From: Chimonanthus salicifolius
Lineage: Eukaryota; Streptophyta; Magnoliopsida; Laurales; Calycanthaceae
DNA length: 64,000 nt
Reading direction: 5' to 3'
Assembly: GCA_013350335.1 (NCBI GenBank)
Contig: CM023541.1
Coordinates: forward strand, 66,973,390-67,037,389
The notes under the pieces were generated by a model. That model searched no databases and was not told where the DNA came from. It saw only the letters and a list, made by a program, of their open reading frames with translations. A program made the position numbers and the translations under genes. Shown piece after piece: positions 11,352-22,619 of the stretch (position 1 is the stretch's first letter; every line of letters starts with the position of its first letter).

Positions 11352-12660
11352 ATGAGACAGCGCAGATGGATGGAATACTTGGCGGATTATGAGTTCGCAC
11401 TTCGGTATCGTCCTGGCAAGGTGAACAAGGTGGCGGATGCCCTCAGCCGCATGTCACATGCTACAGTAGCCAGCTTGATCAGGACGAAATGGGAGGTATT
11501 GAATACCATTAGAGAGTTTAAACTCTACGTCAATAATCATGGGACCATATATAACCTGATCATACAATCAACATGGTCTCCGAGATTGAACGGGAACAAC
11601 AGACAGATCTAGAGGTGGAGGAGATATGGCCTAAGATGTCTACCGGTGAGGTTGTACCGGAGTGGGAATTATGACCAGGCAGGGTCTTGTGTTCCGAGGC
11701 AGGACATATGTGCCTAAGAGCTGCAGAAGAGAGTTGTTGGTTGAAGCACACCAAACCAAGCTCTCTATCCATCTGGGCAGCACCAAGATGTATCATGATC
11801 TTAAGAGGCATTATTGGTGGCGGGGACTCAAGAGAGATGTGGCAGAGTTTGTTGCTCGTTGCCTAACTTGTCAGCAGGTTAAGGCGGAACATCAGAAACA
11901 ACCGGGTTTACTTGCACCCTTACCAGTGCCAGAGTGGAAATGGGAGCACATATCCATGGACTTGTAACAGGGTTGCCAAGGTCATCAAAGGGCAACGATG
12001 GGATATGGGTCGTGGTAGACCTGGTTGACTAAGTATGCGCATTTCCTTCCCATCAAGATGACGGATTCATCGGAGACCTTGGGTCGACGGTACATCTGGG
12101 ATATCATCAGACTACATGGTATTCCCCGGACTATTGTGTCCGACAGGGATGGCCGATTCACCGGTAGACTATGGCAGGGCATGCAGTCGGCTATGGGGAC
12201 CGACATATTAACTAGCACAGCATTTCATCCACACACTGATGGACAGTCAGAGAGGACAATACAAACTCTAGAGGATATGTTGAGAGCATGTATGCTAGAC
12301 TTCAAGGGTGGATGGGAGGATCATTTGCCACTGGTGGAGTTCTCTTACAAAAACAGTTACAGGCAAGCCTCCAGATGGCTCCATTTGAGGCCTTGTATGG
12401 TAGGCCGTGTAGATCGCCAATGTGTTGGACAAGGGCCGGTGAGGCTGCGCTGATTGGACCGGAGTTGTTTGCGGAGACTACAGCGCAGATCAAGTTGATA
12501 CGGCAACACTTACTCACTGCGCAGAGCCGTCAGAAGAGCTATGCAGAGAAAAGGAGAAGGTTCCTCAAGGTTGAGGTGGAAGACCTTGAAAGTCTCACCA
12601 CGGAAAGGACACATGAGATTCGGGAAGAAAGGGAAACTGTCTCCTAGATTTGTGGGACCA
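11352..12660 (+). pseudogene. pol: Integrase of the plus-strand Tekay-like element, frameshifted
   Basis: Continues from RNase H (MRQRRWMEYL). The H2C2 zinc-binding region (HQTKLSIHLG through CLTCQQVK) is at about 11745-11880. The catalytic core has its first Asp near 11958, just before a break after SMDL, then VSDRDGRF at about 12139 and DGQSERTIQTLE at about 12238-12275. So all three DDE residues can be read, but in pieces separated by stops and shifts at about 11620, 11965 and 12360. Downstream, the linker to the GPF module is shifted again. Confidence 0.85.
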
Positions 12661-12680
12661 TTTCCAATCCTGAAGAGGGT

Positions 12681-13006
12681 GGGTGGGGGGGGGGGGGGGT
12701 GTGTGTTAGCCTATCAGTTTAGTGCTCCCTCCACAGCTATCATCTCTACATGATGTATTCCATGTGTCCATGTTGAGGAAGTACAACCCTGATCCTTCAC
12801 ATGTCCTGAGCGTGCAAGACGTCGATGTGCAAAGCGACGTGACGTATATGGAGAAGCCAATCAGAGTGATCGGGAGAGAACAAAGAGTGTTGCGGAACCG
12901 CGTTATTCAGTTGGTCAAGGTGGTATGGGAACGACATGGAAATGAGGAAGCCACATGGGAACTTGAATCCGAAATGAGAGCTGCTCAACCAGAGCTCTTT
13001 GTATGA
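12681..13006 (+). pseudogene. pol: GPF module and chromodomain of the plus-strand Tekay-like element
   Basis: The C-terminal open frame 12722-13006 has the LHDVFHVSMLRKY block followed by a chromodomain-like segment (VVWERHGNEEATWELESEMR), the signature of Tekay/Del-type chromoviruses, where it targets integration to chromatin. A run of 15 G at 12685-12699 sits where the homologue at 35370-35390 has a short GTGGGGGAGG, so a homopolymer expansion has wrecked the frame just upstream. It ends with a natural-looking PELFV and stop at 13006. Confidence 0.85.
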
Positions 13007-13068
13007 GTTGTTTTGAACCTCTACTTCGCTCGAATTTTCGGGACGAAAATTTCAAAAGAGAATTGTAT

Positions 13069-15435
13069 TGTAATAGCCCGGAATTTTTAAATCAATATAT
13101 ATGTGGCTATTATTTGTCTTAATGATGGAAATTGGGAAATTTAATGGAATAAATAGTGAATGGATCAAACATGGACAAGGCCCAAGTATGGCCCAATGGA
13201 CCATGGATTGGGTTTAAATTCATTTAAAGGGTAAATGATGGTCCATTGGGCCAAGGATGGTCAAATTGGGCCCAATACCCATTTGGGATCCAATGGATCA
13301 AGATGAGGTAAGCTCTAAGGTAAATGGGTAGGAGGTGAATGTAATTGGGCCATGGGTCCAATGGTGATCCACGTAGTTGAAGTGGTTTTAATTAAATTTA
13401 AATCACCTAAGTTGGTGATGGAATGATCAAGTTAGCATGGCCGAATGGGATCCACCTCCACCTCATCAAGTGAGGTGGCGTGTGGACCAAGGATTGGTGG
13501 GGCCGGCCACCATGGTTGAATTTGTCAACAATGGGTTGATACATGGAGGGAAATTAAGAAATGGAATTAGGTTAAGTGGGAATTAATTAACCTAAGGTAA
13601 TTATCTAATTAATTAAATGATTAAAATTATCCAAGAGGTGGTCAAATGGTCAAAGGTGGGAGACAAAACCACCTTATCTCTAACACCAAAAACGTTGGCT
13701 TAGGTGGTGGTTTATCCCAACCACCACCATAAAGCATAAAAAATATCCCATGTGGTTGGGGGGAAAATTAATGGTTGGGTATAACTTAAGCAACCAAAAG
13801 GAGATGGTTTTCATCTCATCTCTCAAATCCCATTCTCATTTTCACTCTCTCCCTCTCTTGCTCTCTCATTGTCGTCCCTCACCTCCAAGAAGAAGAAAAG
13901 AAGAAAACTTAGAAGAGAAGAAGAGAAGAAAGGAAAGATCAAGCTTGGCCAACCATCACCACCTCAAGACCAAGGAGACTAGGCATTTTTCTTATCCTCT
14001 CCTCCTCTCCCTCTCTCAAATCTAACCCTACCTTAGCCGAACCCAAACCTTGGAGACTCCATCTTGATCAAGCATCTTGACCCAAAAATCAAGGAGAAGA
14101 AGAGAAGAGAAGGCCAAAGAATCTAAGAGGAGGAAGAAAAGTCGGAGGAGCCGTCGGATTATAAGTATTTCTAAACAAGAGATTAGATTTTTTTAGGGTT
14201 TAAGATTTGGGGTCCATTCTTCTTGGATTTAATGGTGGCCAAATTATCATGGGCCTTGGATCTCAAATCCATCCAAAAATGAAGTAAGGAATGGACAAAC
14301 CCTAATGGGTAAATTATGTTAAGAAAAAAATAAATGGATTAAGGACATTATGTATTTAAATTATTTAAGCAATGGATGTATGGAATTTTTGAAGGATTAA
14401 TGGACCATAGGGTTCGGCCATGTAGTATGGCCGAACCCCATGGTAGGTAATTAGGGGAATTTTAATGGGGTTTAAAGCTTTAAAATCATGGAAGGATGAT
14501 TATGATTGTTAGGGTTTTTAATGAGTGAATGTAGTGATTTTTAAAGGGATTGTAAATGAGGAAATGCATGGGAGATGTGAATGATGTTGATGGCCTTAAA
14601 AGGCATGAGTAAATGATGGATCATGAACCACCATGGCCGAACCTATGGTGAGGTATTGTAATGATTTTTGGGTGTGAAGTTATGGAAATTAATGGAGAAG
14701 ATTGACAATTTTTAAATGGACTTTAAGCATTGCAAATGAGGTTTTAAAAATAAAACGATGGAGGGATTTTATGGAGGGAATGTTTTTGAACCCTATAGTG
14801 ATGTATGTGTAATGATGATGGGTGTAAAAGATGGAAAAAGAATGGGGAATAGGCCATGATTAAATGGGTCATTAATGGACTAAAAACTGTACCAAGTGAT
14901 GATCAAAGTTGATGATTTAAATGCATGATGTAAACTCCCTCATGGAGGGACTTATTTTGAATCTAAATGTGGTTATTGGACCTAAGAAAAATTGGAAAAA
15001 GGCATCATGGGTTCGGCCATGGTGTATGGCCGAACCCATGACCTATTTTACAAGCCATTTGATGGGTTAAGTTGGAGTTGTGTATATGCTTTAATCAATG
15101 GGGATTAGGTTAAGTTGGTGGCTGATTTTAAATGGTTGTATCTCATGACTGGTGGGTCATTAATGGATCCAAGATTATGGATCAATTATGGACCTAAGAA
15201 TGGAAAAGAATGAAGTAAGGATTTAACCATGGAGGAAGAGTGGCAAAATGGTAAATAAAGGCCAAAAGGAAGAACCATGGGTTCAGCCATGGTACATGGC
15301 CGAATCCCATGGAGATTAATCATGGACTTAGGTGTTTTAAAAATGACCTTATGTATGGCTAAATAAAGCCTAGGGTGGCTGGTTTATAGACTCATGTAAT
15401 TAAAATAATTAATGGATTAAATGGGACCCACAAAC
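13069..15435 (+). repeat. 3' LTR of the plus-strand Tekay-like element, truncated
   Basis: Starts TGTAATAGCCCGG after the conserved CGGGACGAAAATTT block and an A/G-rich polypurine stretch (13047-13062). It follows the LTR at 27583 for about 2.4 kb, including the TCACCTAAGTT, CCACCTCATCAAGTGAGGTGG and GGGTTTAAGATTTGGG blocks and GGTTCGGCCAT palindromes. It breaks at GGGACCCACAAAC (15435), which corresponds to about 30070 in the complete LTR, so the last 1.3 kb is missing. Confidence 0.85.
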
Positions 15436-17442
15436 TGTAACACCCCCCCCCTTTTTTCACCCGTTTTTCGAAAATCAGAGTCTATTTTTTTTTTGAAATA
15501 GAAGAGTGAGAGAGGGCGCAGACGCCACGACGCGAGTTAAGTCCGAACTTTTAAAGCCCGACCCTTAACTGGCCACCCCACGCGTGCGCGAAACTAAGTC
15601 CACGAGAATGGTTCACACGTAGGAAGTAAGCTCGCGTGTTATAATCATTGCGGAACATGATAATAGAGTCTATCCTACCGGTTCTTAGATAGATGGGAAG
15701 ATACAACATAAATTACCAAAATGCCCGTATGATCATATTTATATCAGCAAATGTAATTGTCCGTAAGTAACGTCCAAACCATCGCAAGAAATGTAAATTT
15801 ATACAACCCGACAAGCTAAGTTACTCTAAAATTACATCTCCAAAATATAAACGTAAATAAACTAAGACTTGCGCTTCCCAAGCTCCTAAGCTTGGATCCT
15901 GTCATGTCCACCGCTTCCGCCATTCCCCTGCGTCATCAGCTAGGGTAGAAGTAGGGCGTTAGTCAACGCGCCCAGTACGACTCCGAGTAGGGCTAGCACA
16001 TGGATTAGTGATAACACGCATACCGATACAATAAAATATAACAAAATAAGCATGTAATGTATGCTATGCCATGGGTGCCTATGTCATGTGTCCCACCCAT
16101 CATCCGTATGATCATACAATGTATTGTCCCCATGTTTGCTTCTCGGTCGCCCCGACGGACCTTGGACTCCGGTTATAGCCCTCAGGCTATCCCCATGATT
16201 CTCGGTCGCCCCGACGGAGCATGGACTCCGGTTATAGCCCTTAGGCTATCCCCATGTCTGATTCTCGGACGCCCCGACGGAGCATGGACTCCGGTTTCAT
16301 TATTTTCCCGCCCATGCCATGCATGAGATGTACGTGCATTATGCTATGTAGTATATAGATAAACCATAAATTTAATATACCATACATAGCCATATAATGC
16401 ATAATGTAAAATATAATCCATAACACCATCATATAATTCATAAATTAAAACTCATCATAATACAAGTCCCATAATCATCAAATAGATTAAAATAAACATC
16501 ATATATCCACGGCTTACAAAGAGGTAGGAATCCTACCGAATACCACGTAGCGTTCCGTTACGCTTTCCGTTTGATAATCCGGTCGCCGATCGCGTACCAG
16601 TTTGCGACATCCCGATACCTTATTACATTTACCGAATTAGTCCATACGTTATCCATGATTAAGTTCCTAACTGATCATAATCCTAGATCCATTCAATGAT
16701 CCTTAAGTATATTACAAGTTTATCAAAAATCGGTCCTTAACTTAGCCCATTATCCATTGGTTAAAACACATACATAAATCCAATTTCTTTGGCCATTTAA
16801 ATACTCTAATTTGCGAACCTAAACGCAGCAACTATCCGTTCCAGTTAATCATTCATAATGCATTTGATTTCATGTCTAATCCACATAGGGTACATGGCCG
16901 AACCCATGGTTCTTCAAAATGGCTAATAATTACCATTTTGTCACTCTCTCCTCTATGATTAATCATTCACCCACTTATGTCTATTTCAAGTCTAAATTTC
17001 ATCCATAACTTATACCCATTTATAATTCCATAACATATCCAAAATCAGCCACCTATTGTTTAATTTTGAAAAACATTTAATCCCCATATGTCCTTTCACA
17101 TTTGGCCCTAAAGGTGGCCCACAAAGGGATCATGGGCTCGGCCATACACAATGGCCAAACCCATGGTACCCTATCTCCATTTTCTTGGGTCCATTTTACT
17201 CCCTTTAATCCAATCTCCAATGAAATTTAAATCATTCATTTAAAACCTTGTTTTTCATCCCATTTTAAACATTACATAGTCCCATATATCCATTTAAATT
17301 TAATCATTCTTCTCCATCATTTTCTATTCATAAAAGTCCTAAAATATCACCATAGGGTTCGGCCATACACCATGGCCGAACCCATGGTTCATGGTTCCCT
17401 TCATTGGAGCCATATGAGGCCATTATTTCCTCAATGTTAGTC
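15436..17442 (-). repeat. Tekay-type LTR in opposite orientation
   Basis: Begins exactly at an LTR 3' terminus read backwards (TGTAACACCCCCCC, compare the GTTACA terminus at 31391-31395) and continues through the reverse of the LTR 3' half. It therefore stands tail-to-tail with the truncated plus-strand LTR on its left. The clean left edge suggests insertion of a minus-strand element into that LTR. The remainder of the inserted element is gone, replaced at about 17443 by Copia LTR sequence. GGTTCGGCCAT palindromes lie at 17110 and 17353. Confidence 0.75.
16130..16310. repeat. Tandem repeat of about 60 bp, 2.7 copies
   Basis: Three consecutive blocks contain TTCTCGGTCGCCCCGACGGA, then CTTGGACTCCGG or CATGGACTCCGG, and a tail ATAGCCCT(C/T)AGGCTATCCCC in the first two. 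The same word occurs once in the other Tekay LTRs (about 30560 and 38720 in reverse, 1320-1440 as diverged forms), so this copy has amplified it. Confidence 0.85.
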
Positions 17443-17571
17443 CATCACTCCTTGAGTCTTGTTAATAGCTTCAACCTTCCGAGGCAATGCTTCACCTAAG
17501 TCATGGAAAATGACTTAGGTGAATCCTTGCCTCGGAAGGATGAAGCAAGAATACAAGACTCAAGGAGTAAT
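17443..17571. repeat. Large palindrome, about 62 bp arms and 5 bp loop
   Basis: Left arm 17443-17504 and right arm 17510-17571 are reverse complements with a handful of mismatches, separated by GGAAA. The right arm is the start of the plus-strand Copia LTR (from about LTR position 45, compare 24518-24580). The left arm is an inverted piece of the same LTR region. The transcript or single strand would fold into a long hairpin. Confidence 0.9.
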
Positions 17572-19275
17572 GAAGATTGTATCAAGAGCTTCAAGATAGA
17601 AGATCATGTTAAAGATTCATCTCACCAAGTGTATGGAAATCACACAAAGGTAAATTGGCCATAAATGACTTTAGGTGGAACCCAACACCTTAGGATACCC
17701 GTGCCTATGCTTAGATCTCACATGTGGTTAATCATAAGAAGCCTAATGAGTGTTTTGACAAACAAACAAAACGCATTGGAACTCAACCTGAAAATATGAA
17801 TTCACTGTCAAGCACGACACATAGTGTTGGCGATCCTTCTCCAATGACAGCAGACGACTAATCGCGGTCATACAACCAGTCGTCGGTATACAAAGGGTTC
17901 TGGAAGGAATGGACTGCAAATACGTCTGTTCTTAGGATGATGCATTCGTGAAGGCGATGCATTGTTGGGACATTGCCAAACCAATCGTGTATGCGATCAA
18001 TCGCCCTGGGCTTAGACAAATCTGGAATGTCATTCACAGTCATGCCTCAGACATCCGATCGTGCAAAAGATGTCTCGTCTGGAAAAGTGGAGACCAATCG
18101 CCCTCACGATCAATCGCCTAGACCCTGGGTCAGATACCCACTGAAAAATACATTCAGGCTCAGAACGATCCTTTCGTCTTGCGGCAACCCTTCGTGTGGT
18201 ATAGCACGACCAGCCGGTTGCACGACCTATCGCCAGGACAGGGCAGAAACACATCAGGCACACGACTCATCGCCCTGGATTTGGTTGAGGTCTATTTGAC
18301 CACACTGTGAAAATAGGATAGCCTCAGGCCGATTTGATCACCACCCCACGATCAATTGCCTATGGACTCGCATGACCAATTGTGTAGGGGCGATCAATTC
18401 TCCGTGCCCAAGATGTTACCGTTAGAGCCCAACTATCATATTACAATGACTATATTTGCCACACGATCGATCGCCACCTCACGATCGATCGCTCGTTGTA
18501 AAGTTTGGATTTTCTGGTTTGCATGTTTAAACAGCCGACCTTGTAGTGTTTTGGTTGGACACTCTTGGGAGGAAAATTCAAGACATTTCCAGAGATCACA
18601 TCTCCTCTCTATGCACCTTACTTAGGAAAATCATTTGAAATCCAATCATCTTGATTGTGATTAGAGAGAGAAAAAAAATAGGTCTAGGATAAGAATAGGC
18701 ATATCTTAAATCCTCATACTCTCCCAAGGATTGTGATTGAGCATACACAATGAACATCTTCGACATCGTTGACATCATATTGGGAAGAAATCTTCAAGAA
18801 GCAGACATCTTCAAGGTTGAGCTATCAAAAGGAAAGTGCTTCTTAGGTTTTGATTTTATTTTGAAATCATTATCTGGTGAAGTGGACTAAGCCAAGGAAG
18901 CCGAAACCACTATAAAAAATAGAGGGATAGGTGTTGGGTGGAATTCTCAACCAATTGGTTAGGTGGAAGTCTTAATCTATTAGTGTGGGTGTAATTCCCC
19001 ACTTAGTGAATTTGTGATAGCCCAAGGTTGGGTGCGTCCAATAGTGGATGTAGGTTAGTTAACCGAACCATTATAAATTGGTCTTACGGTGTTATAGCTT
19101 ATTGTGTGATTGTTTTTTATTGGCACACTCTCTTATCATACACTTGATTAAACCAATTAGTCCGCTACAAATCATTTGATTAATCAAGAAATTTTTAAAG
19201 ACCATCAAAATTGGTGATTGCCCCCCCCCCTTAGGGTCAATCAAGCACCGTGTTCTAGCACAACGGGAACTTTCA
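17510..19275 (+). repeat. 5' LTR of the gag-only Copia element
   Basis: Matches the 3' LTR from 24518 onward (GACTTAGGTGAA, CGGAAGGATGAAGCAAGAAT, AATTGGCCATA-GATGACTTT) and ends CGGGAACTTTCA at 19275. Its first 45 bp are missing; it begins at the palindrome centre. It contains a U3 palindrome array (17815-18500), a weak TATA-like GTTTAAAC near 18526, and the C-rich tract at 19221-19230. Confidence 0.8.
17815..18500. repeat. U3 palindrome array, CACGATCGATCG word
   Basis: Many copies of ACGATCAATCGCC and related words, including two adjacent perfect CGATCGATCG cores at about 18465 and 18483. It has the same position in the LTR as 24825-25505 and, in reverse orientation, 7595-7889 and 27355-27500 plus 39563-40020. 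Confidence 0.8.
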
Positions 19276-19276
19276 A

Positions 19277-19290
19277 TTAGTATTAGTGCC
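19277..19290 (+). promoter_or_regulatory. Decayed primer-binding site
   Basis: TTAGTATTAGTGCC stands where TTGGTATCAGAGCC is expected two bases after the LTR. Three substitutions make it a poor initiator tRNA-Met match, consistent with an old, inactive copy. Confidence 0.6.
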
Positions 19291-19485
19291 TCGTTCTCTT
19301 CATAAAGATCTAACCATCTGAGTAGATCTTTGTGCTAGAACATCATCATGGATGCCCAAAAAATTGTCCATTATTCTCTATTGTTTGTTTACTCCATCTT
19401 AGTGAATTTTATAACAAAAATAGTGATCATATTGGTATCCTATACTGAAGAAGATTTGACCTCTATCTAAGACTTTTGCAATTCT

Positions 19486-20513
19486 TTGGATAGTTCAATA
19501 GAAGGCTCCACATCTCAAAACCAATTGGAGAATCACGAGAGAGGCGCAAACGTAAGATGTTTCATTGTCTCCATTGTTGATATACAAGAGGGATCCTCAA
19601 GTGAAGAAGAGGATAATGATGAGTATCTTGATGAGGATGAGGATGACCTCCAAGAATTCTTTAATGCCTTGTACTTAAAGAGTATGAGATTAGCTAAGGA
19701 CCTTGACATGGTGAAAATTGAGATGCCAAAATCTCTACCCAACTTCAAAGTATAAATGATGAAAAAGATATTCCCTCGTCAAATTTGAAAATTGCAAATG
19801 ATGAAAACATAAATTTTAGAGAATCTCAAAAGTTGCTTCAAGAAACTTTAAAAGATTGTGAGAATGAAAACTTGAAACTAAAAAAAGTTGGAAGATGTCT
19901 TGAAGATGAAAATTCAAAATTGAGCTCAAATTTGGAAAAACTTAAGAAATCTTAAGACATGGCTACCCAAAGTGAGTTAAAATTGGAAGAATCTAATTTG
20001 GGTAAACCATATAGTGATTGGCCTGGTAATTCTCAATCAAACCTTAAGAGACCCATGAACCAATCCATACTAGGCAAAAGCCACACCACACACACCTCTA
20101 TTATAAAATGTTTTTACTATGGATTAACCGGGCATTTCAAGCATTAGTGCAAGACAAGGAGAATGTAGGTTAAATCAAAGGTGGCTAATGGTCTTCCTCA
20201 AGGAGCAAGGAAGAGAAAGTTTGAGGTGATTGGACATTCACACCATGCAAAAAAAAATAAGGTAAATCAATTTGTGAATGTTCCTAGGAGACACATTGCA
20301 TCTCACACGATGCATCATCCCTACATTGGTACATCTATTAGGGATAGGTTAAGACCTCCTCATTCTATGAATAGGAACATCAAAAGGACGGTCTTGTCTC
20401 AAACCTCCAGAATTGGGCCAAATGTTCAAATTGGAAGAATCAAAATGCCCAAATTCCAAGGATTTGAGAGGAAAGGTCTGGATCAAAATTTCATATGGAT
20501 TCCTAAGGGATAG
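19486..20513 (+). pseudogene. gag: Copia (SIRE/Maximus-like) gag, broken
   Basis: Homologue of the minus-strand gag at 5055-5971. The first open piece (19486-19755) carries the same SSSEEEDNDEYLDEDEDD acidic run. A frameshift near 19750 is followed by a coiled-coil-like stretch (about 19755-19950) and a TAA at about 19953. The zinc knuckle at about 20107-20148 reads CFYYGLTGHFKH with the second Cys changed to Tyr and a TAG before the last Cys, so the metal site is lost. The tail (20181-20513, Lys/Arg-rich, ending WIPKG) looks like the end of this gag type. No protease follows. Confidence 0.8.
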
Positions 20514-22614
20514 GACCTTACTCATGCCCCTACATTAGTCTAAGAATTGATACTAATTTGTATATCTCTAGACCAAGTGTAGTTGAACGTCATGTTTGTA
20601 TAAAAGGGTTCAAACAACCATGGGTTGTGGCATGACACATTGACTCTTTGCAATCACTTGATTATACTTTTTATGGCTATATTATAAATATGCTCGAAGG
20701 GTCATAGAGTTGTGGACTTTGATTCCAAGTCCTACAATGCTTGCTCGAATGTGTTATGTTCTTAGTATGGGTATCACATTTGAAGCATGTTTTGGAATCA
20801 CCATTGGTATCGTCTTTCATTCCATGTACTTAATTGGTATATGTTTTTTGTTTGAATTTGTGCTAGATACTTGTGTGGCATACATACTTTTATTGGTAAA
20901 TTTGTCATATGCCATGCGTTTTAAAATCAAGAGGGAGATTTCAATTGAAAAGGATTAAAAATGGAAAACTTTGTGCTGTCATGGCGACCAATCGCCGGAT
21001 GACTTTGGATAGGCTATGTGACCAATCGCCATGGCGATGTTTCACCTGTGCAGAGTATGGTTTTTGGTTAAAACCCCTCTTCTGTATTTTTGTTGCATTC
21101 CATGCTCTTGTATATGTATATGTCTTGTGGAATGTTTGTATGGTTTGTGTGTCGTGTGCTTGGTTTTCATTCCTTTGCTCATTATTGGTATACTTTATGT
21201 GGAATGATTTTTGGTTCATCACCAAGTTTCGCTAGACCTATGAATGCCTCATTTTGTGACATCACACATGGACAATGTTGTTTAAATTGGTAAATTAATA
21301 GGCCCAAGGTTATTGGATTGGATTCGTCAAAAAATTTCAAGTTGGACTTATAATGGTATAGTGATCCAAGATCCAAGTTTTTGTGCACGCATTTGTGAAA
21401 TAATTTGAATCATTAGACGGCACAAATTGGTGTGTGAATGTATTGGCACTCTTTGGCATTCAAAGGTTGGATTGCAAAGCTTGTTGGCTTGTGGACCTAC
21501 ATGCATCACAAGCACACACTCTCTCATCCCTCAAATTGGAAAATTTTATTCGGATGTATAATGTCCTTCCATGTCTTGATATACTCTATCTTTGAAAATC
21601 ATTTAGACATTGGAAATGTGTTTTTGGAGAAATGTTCAAATAAGGAAAAAATTTCTTCTCCAAAACTGTTTTGGTTTGAATTCATGGTTTAAACCTTCAT
21701 ATGTCTTTTGGGATATGTCATGTAAGGTTTGAATGCAACGTAGTTATGCACCTATGTTGTGGCTTTCATCTTTCAAAAGGTGAATCTTAAAACGACGTGG
21801 ATTTTGGTAGTGAAAGCCAACATGGTTATGTTGTCCACATATTAATGGACTTGGTGCATTGTGCTCTCAAATCTTGAGCATAAGAGAGGACACCTTGGAA
21901 CATTTATGGGAAGGATGAACCTCCATCTTCCATGTGGTTGATGGTTTCCAAGGTTAGGATATTTTTTCATTCATATTTTCTCCATTGGTGTATAATTTGA
22001 TGAATGAACTTGTTTCTTGATTTGATGCAATTGTGCTTGTATTTGGTAAATATTTTTGCATCATCCCTATTTTCATGAACTATGTGCTCAAATTGATGTA
22101 TAATCTATTTGGTTCATGTTATTTTTCACTCATATGTTCTTTAAAGGAATATTCGTTGTATGAGTGTTTTCCCATCATTTAGCATGCATGAGTTGGTTTT
22201 ATATTGAAATTTTTTAAAACCAAATGCATGAGCCCCTTCTTCTCCATCTCCAATCCAACAATTGGGACTTGTTGAAGCACACTAAAATGGTATATTCGTG
22301 CTTGGAACCTTTTGTCAATTTATGACGAAAAGGGGGAGAATTTAGAAGCTTGGTCTAAGCTTGGAAGGAGAAGCTTAAAGATCTTAGGGGGAAAAGATCT
22401 TTGAAGGGAGGAACGACTATGATTAAGGGGGAGTTTATATTAATATGTGTGTGACTAACATTGAGGGGGAGACCTATTCTTCCACCATTTCTTTCATTGT
22501 TTGTGTGCACATGTACATGTACAGGACCACAATGGAGCTTGCAAGATGAAGGTTGCATTTGGAGCATAAAGTCTAGGAAATTTTCATTTGAATTGTACTT
22601 ATAATGGTTTCATC
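20514..22614 (+). mobile_element. Non-coding 3' interior of the gag-only Copia element
   Basis: AT-rich DNA without pol motifs. Near the end it has polypurine-like GGGGGAG blocks and the phrase TTTTGTCAATTTATGACGAA followed by AAGGGGGAG at about 22330. Very similar phrasing recurs before the LTR at 41640, so this is a conserved 3' interior feature of the family. Small open frames here (for example 20710-20958, hydrophobic) have no recognisable similarity. The interior resumes at 24383-24474 after the solo LTR. Confidence 0.6.
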
Positions 22615-22619
22615 AATTT

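Noticed and set aside
20710..21692. Hydrophobic small frames as an envelope-like gene in the Copia interior
   Set aside because: Frames are short, overlap on both strands and show no signal or conserved motif; AT-rich DNA gives hydrophobic translations by chance.
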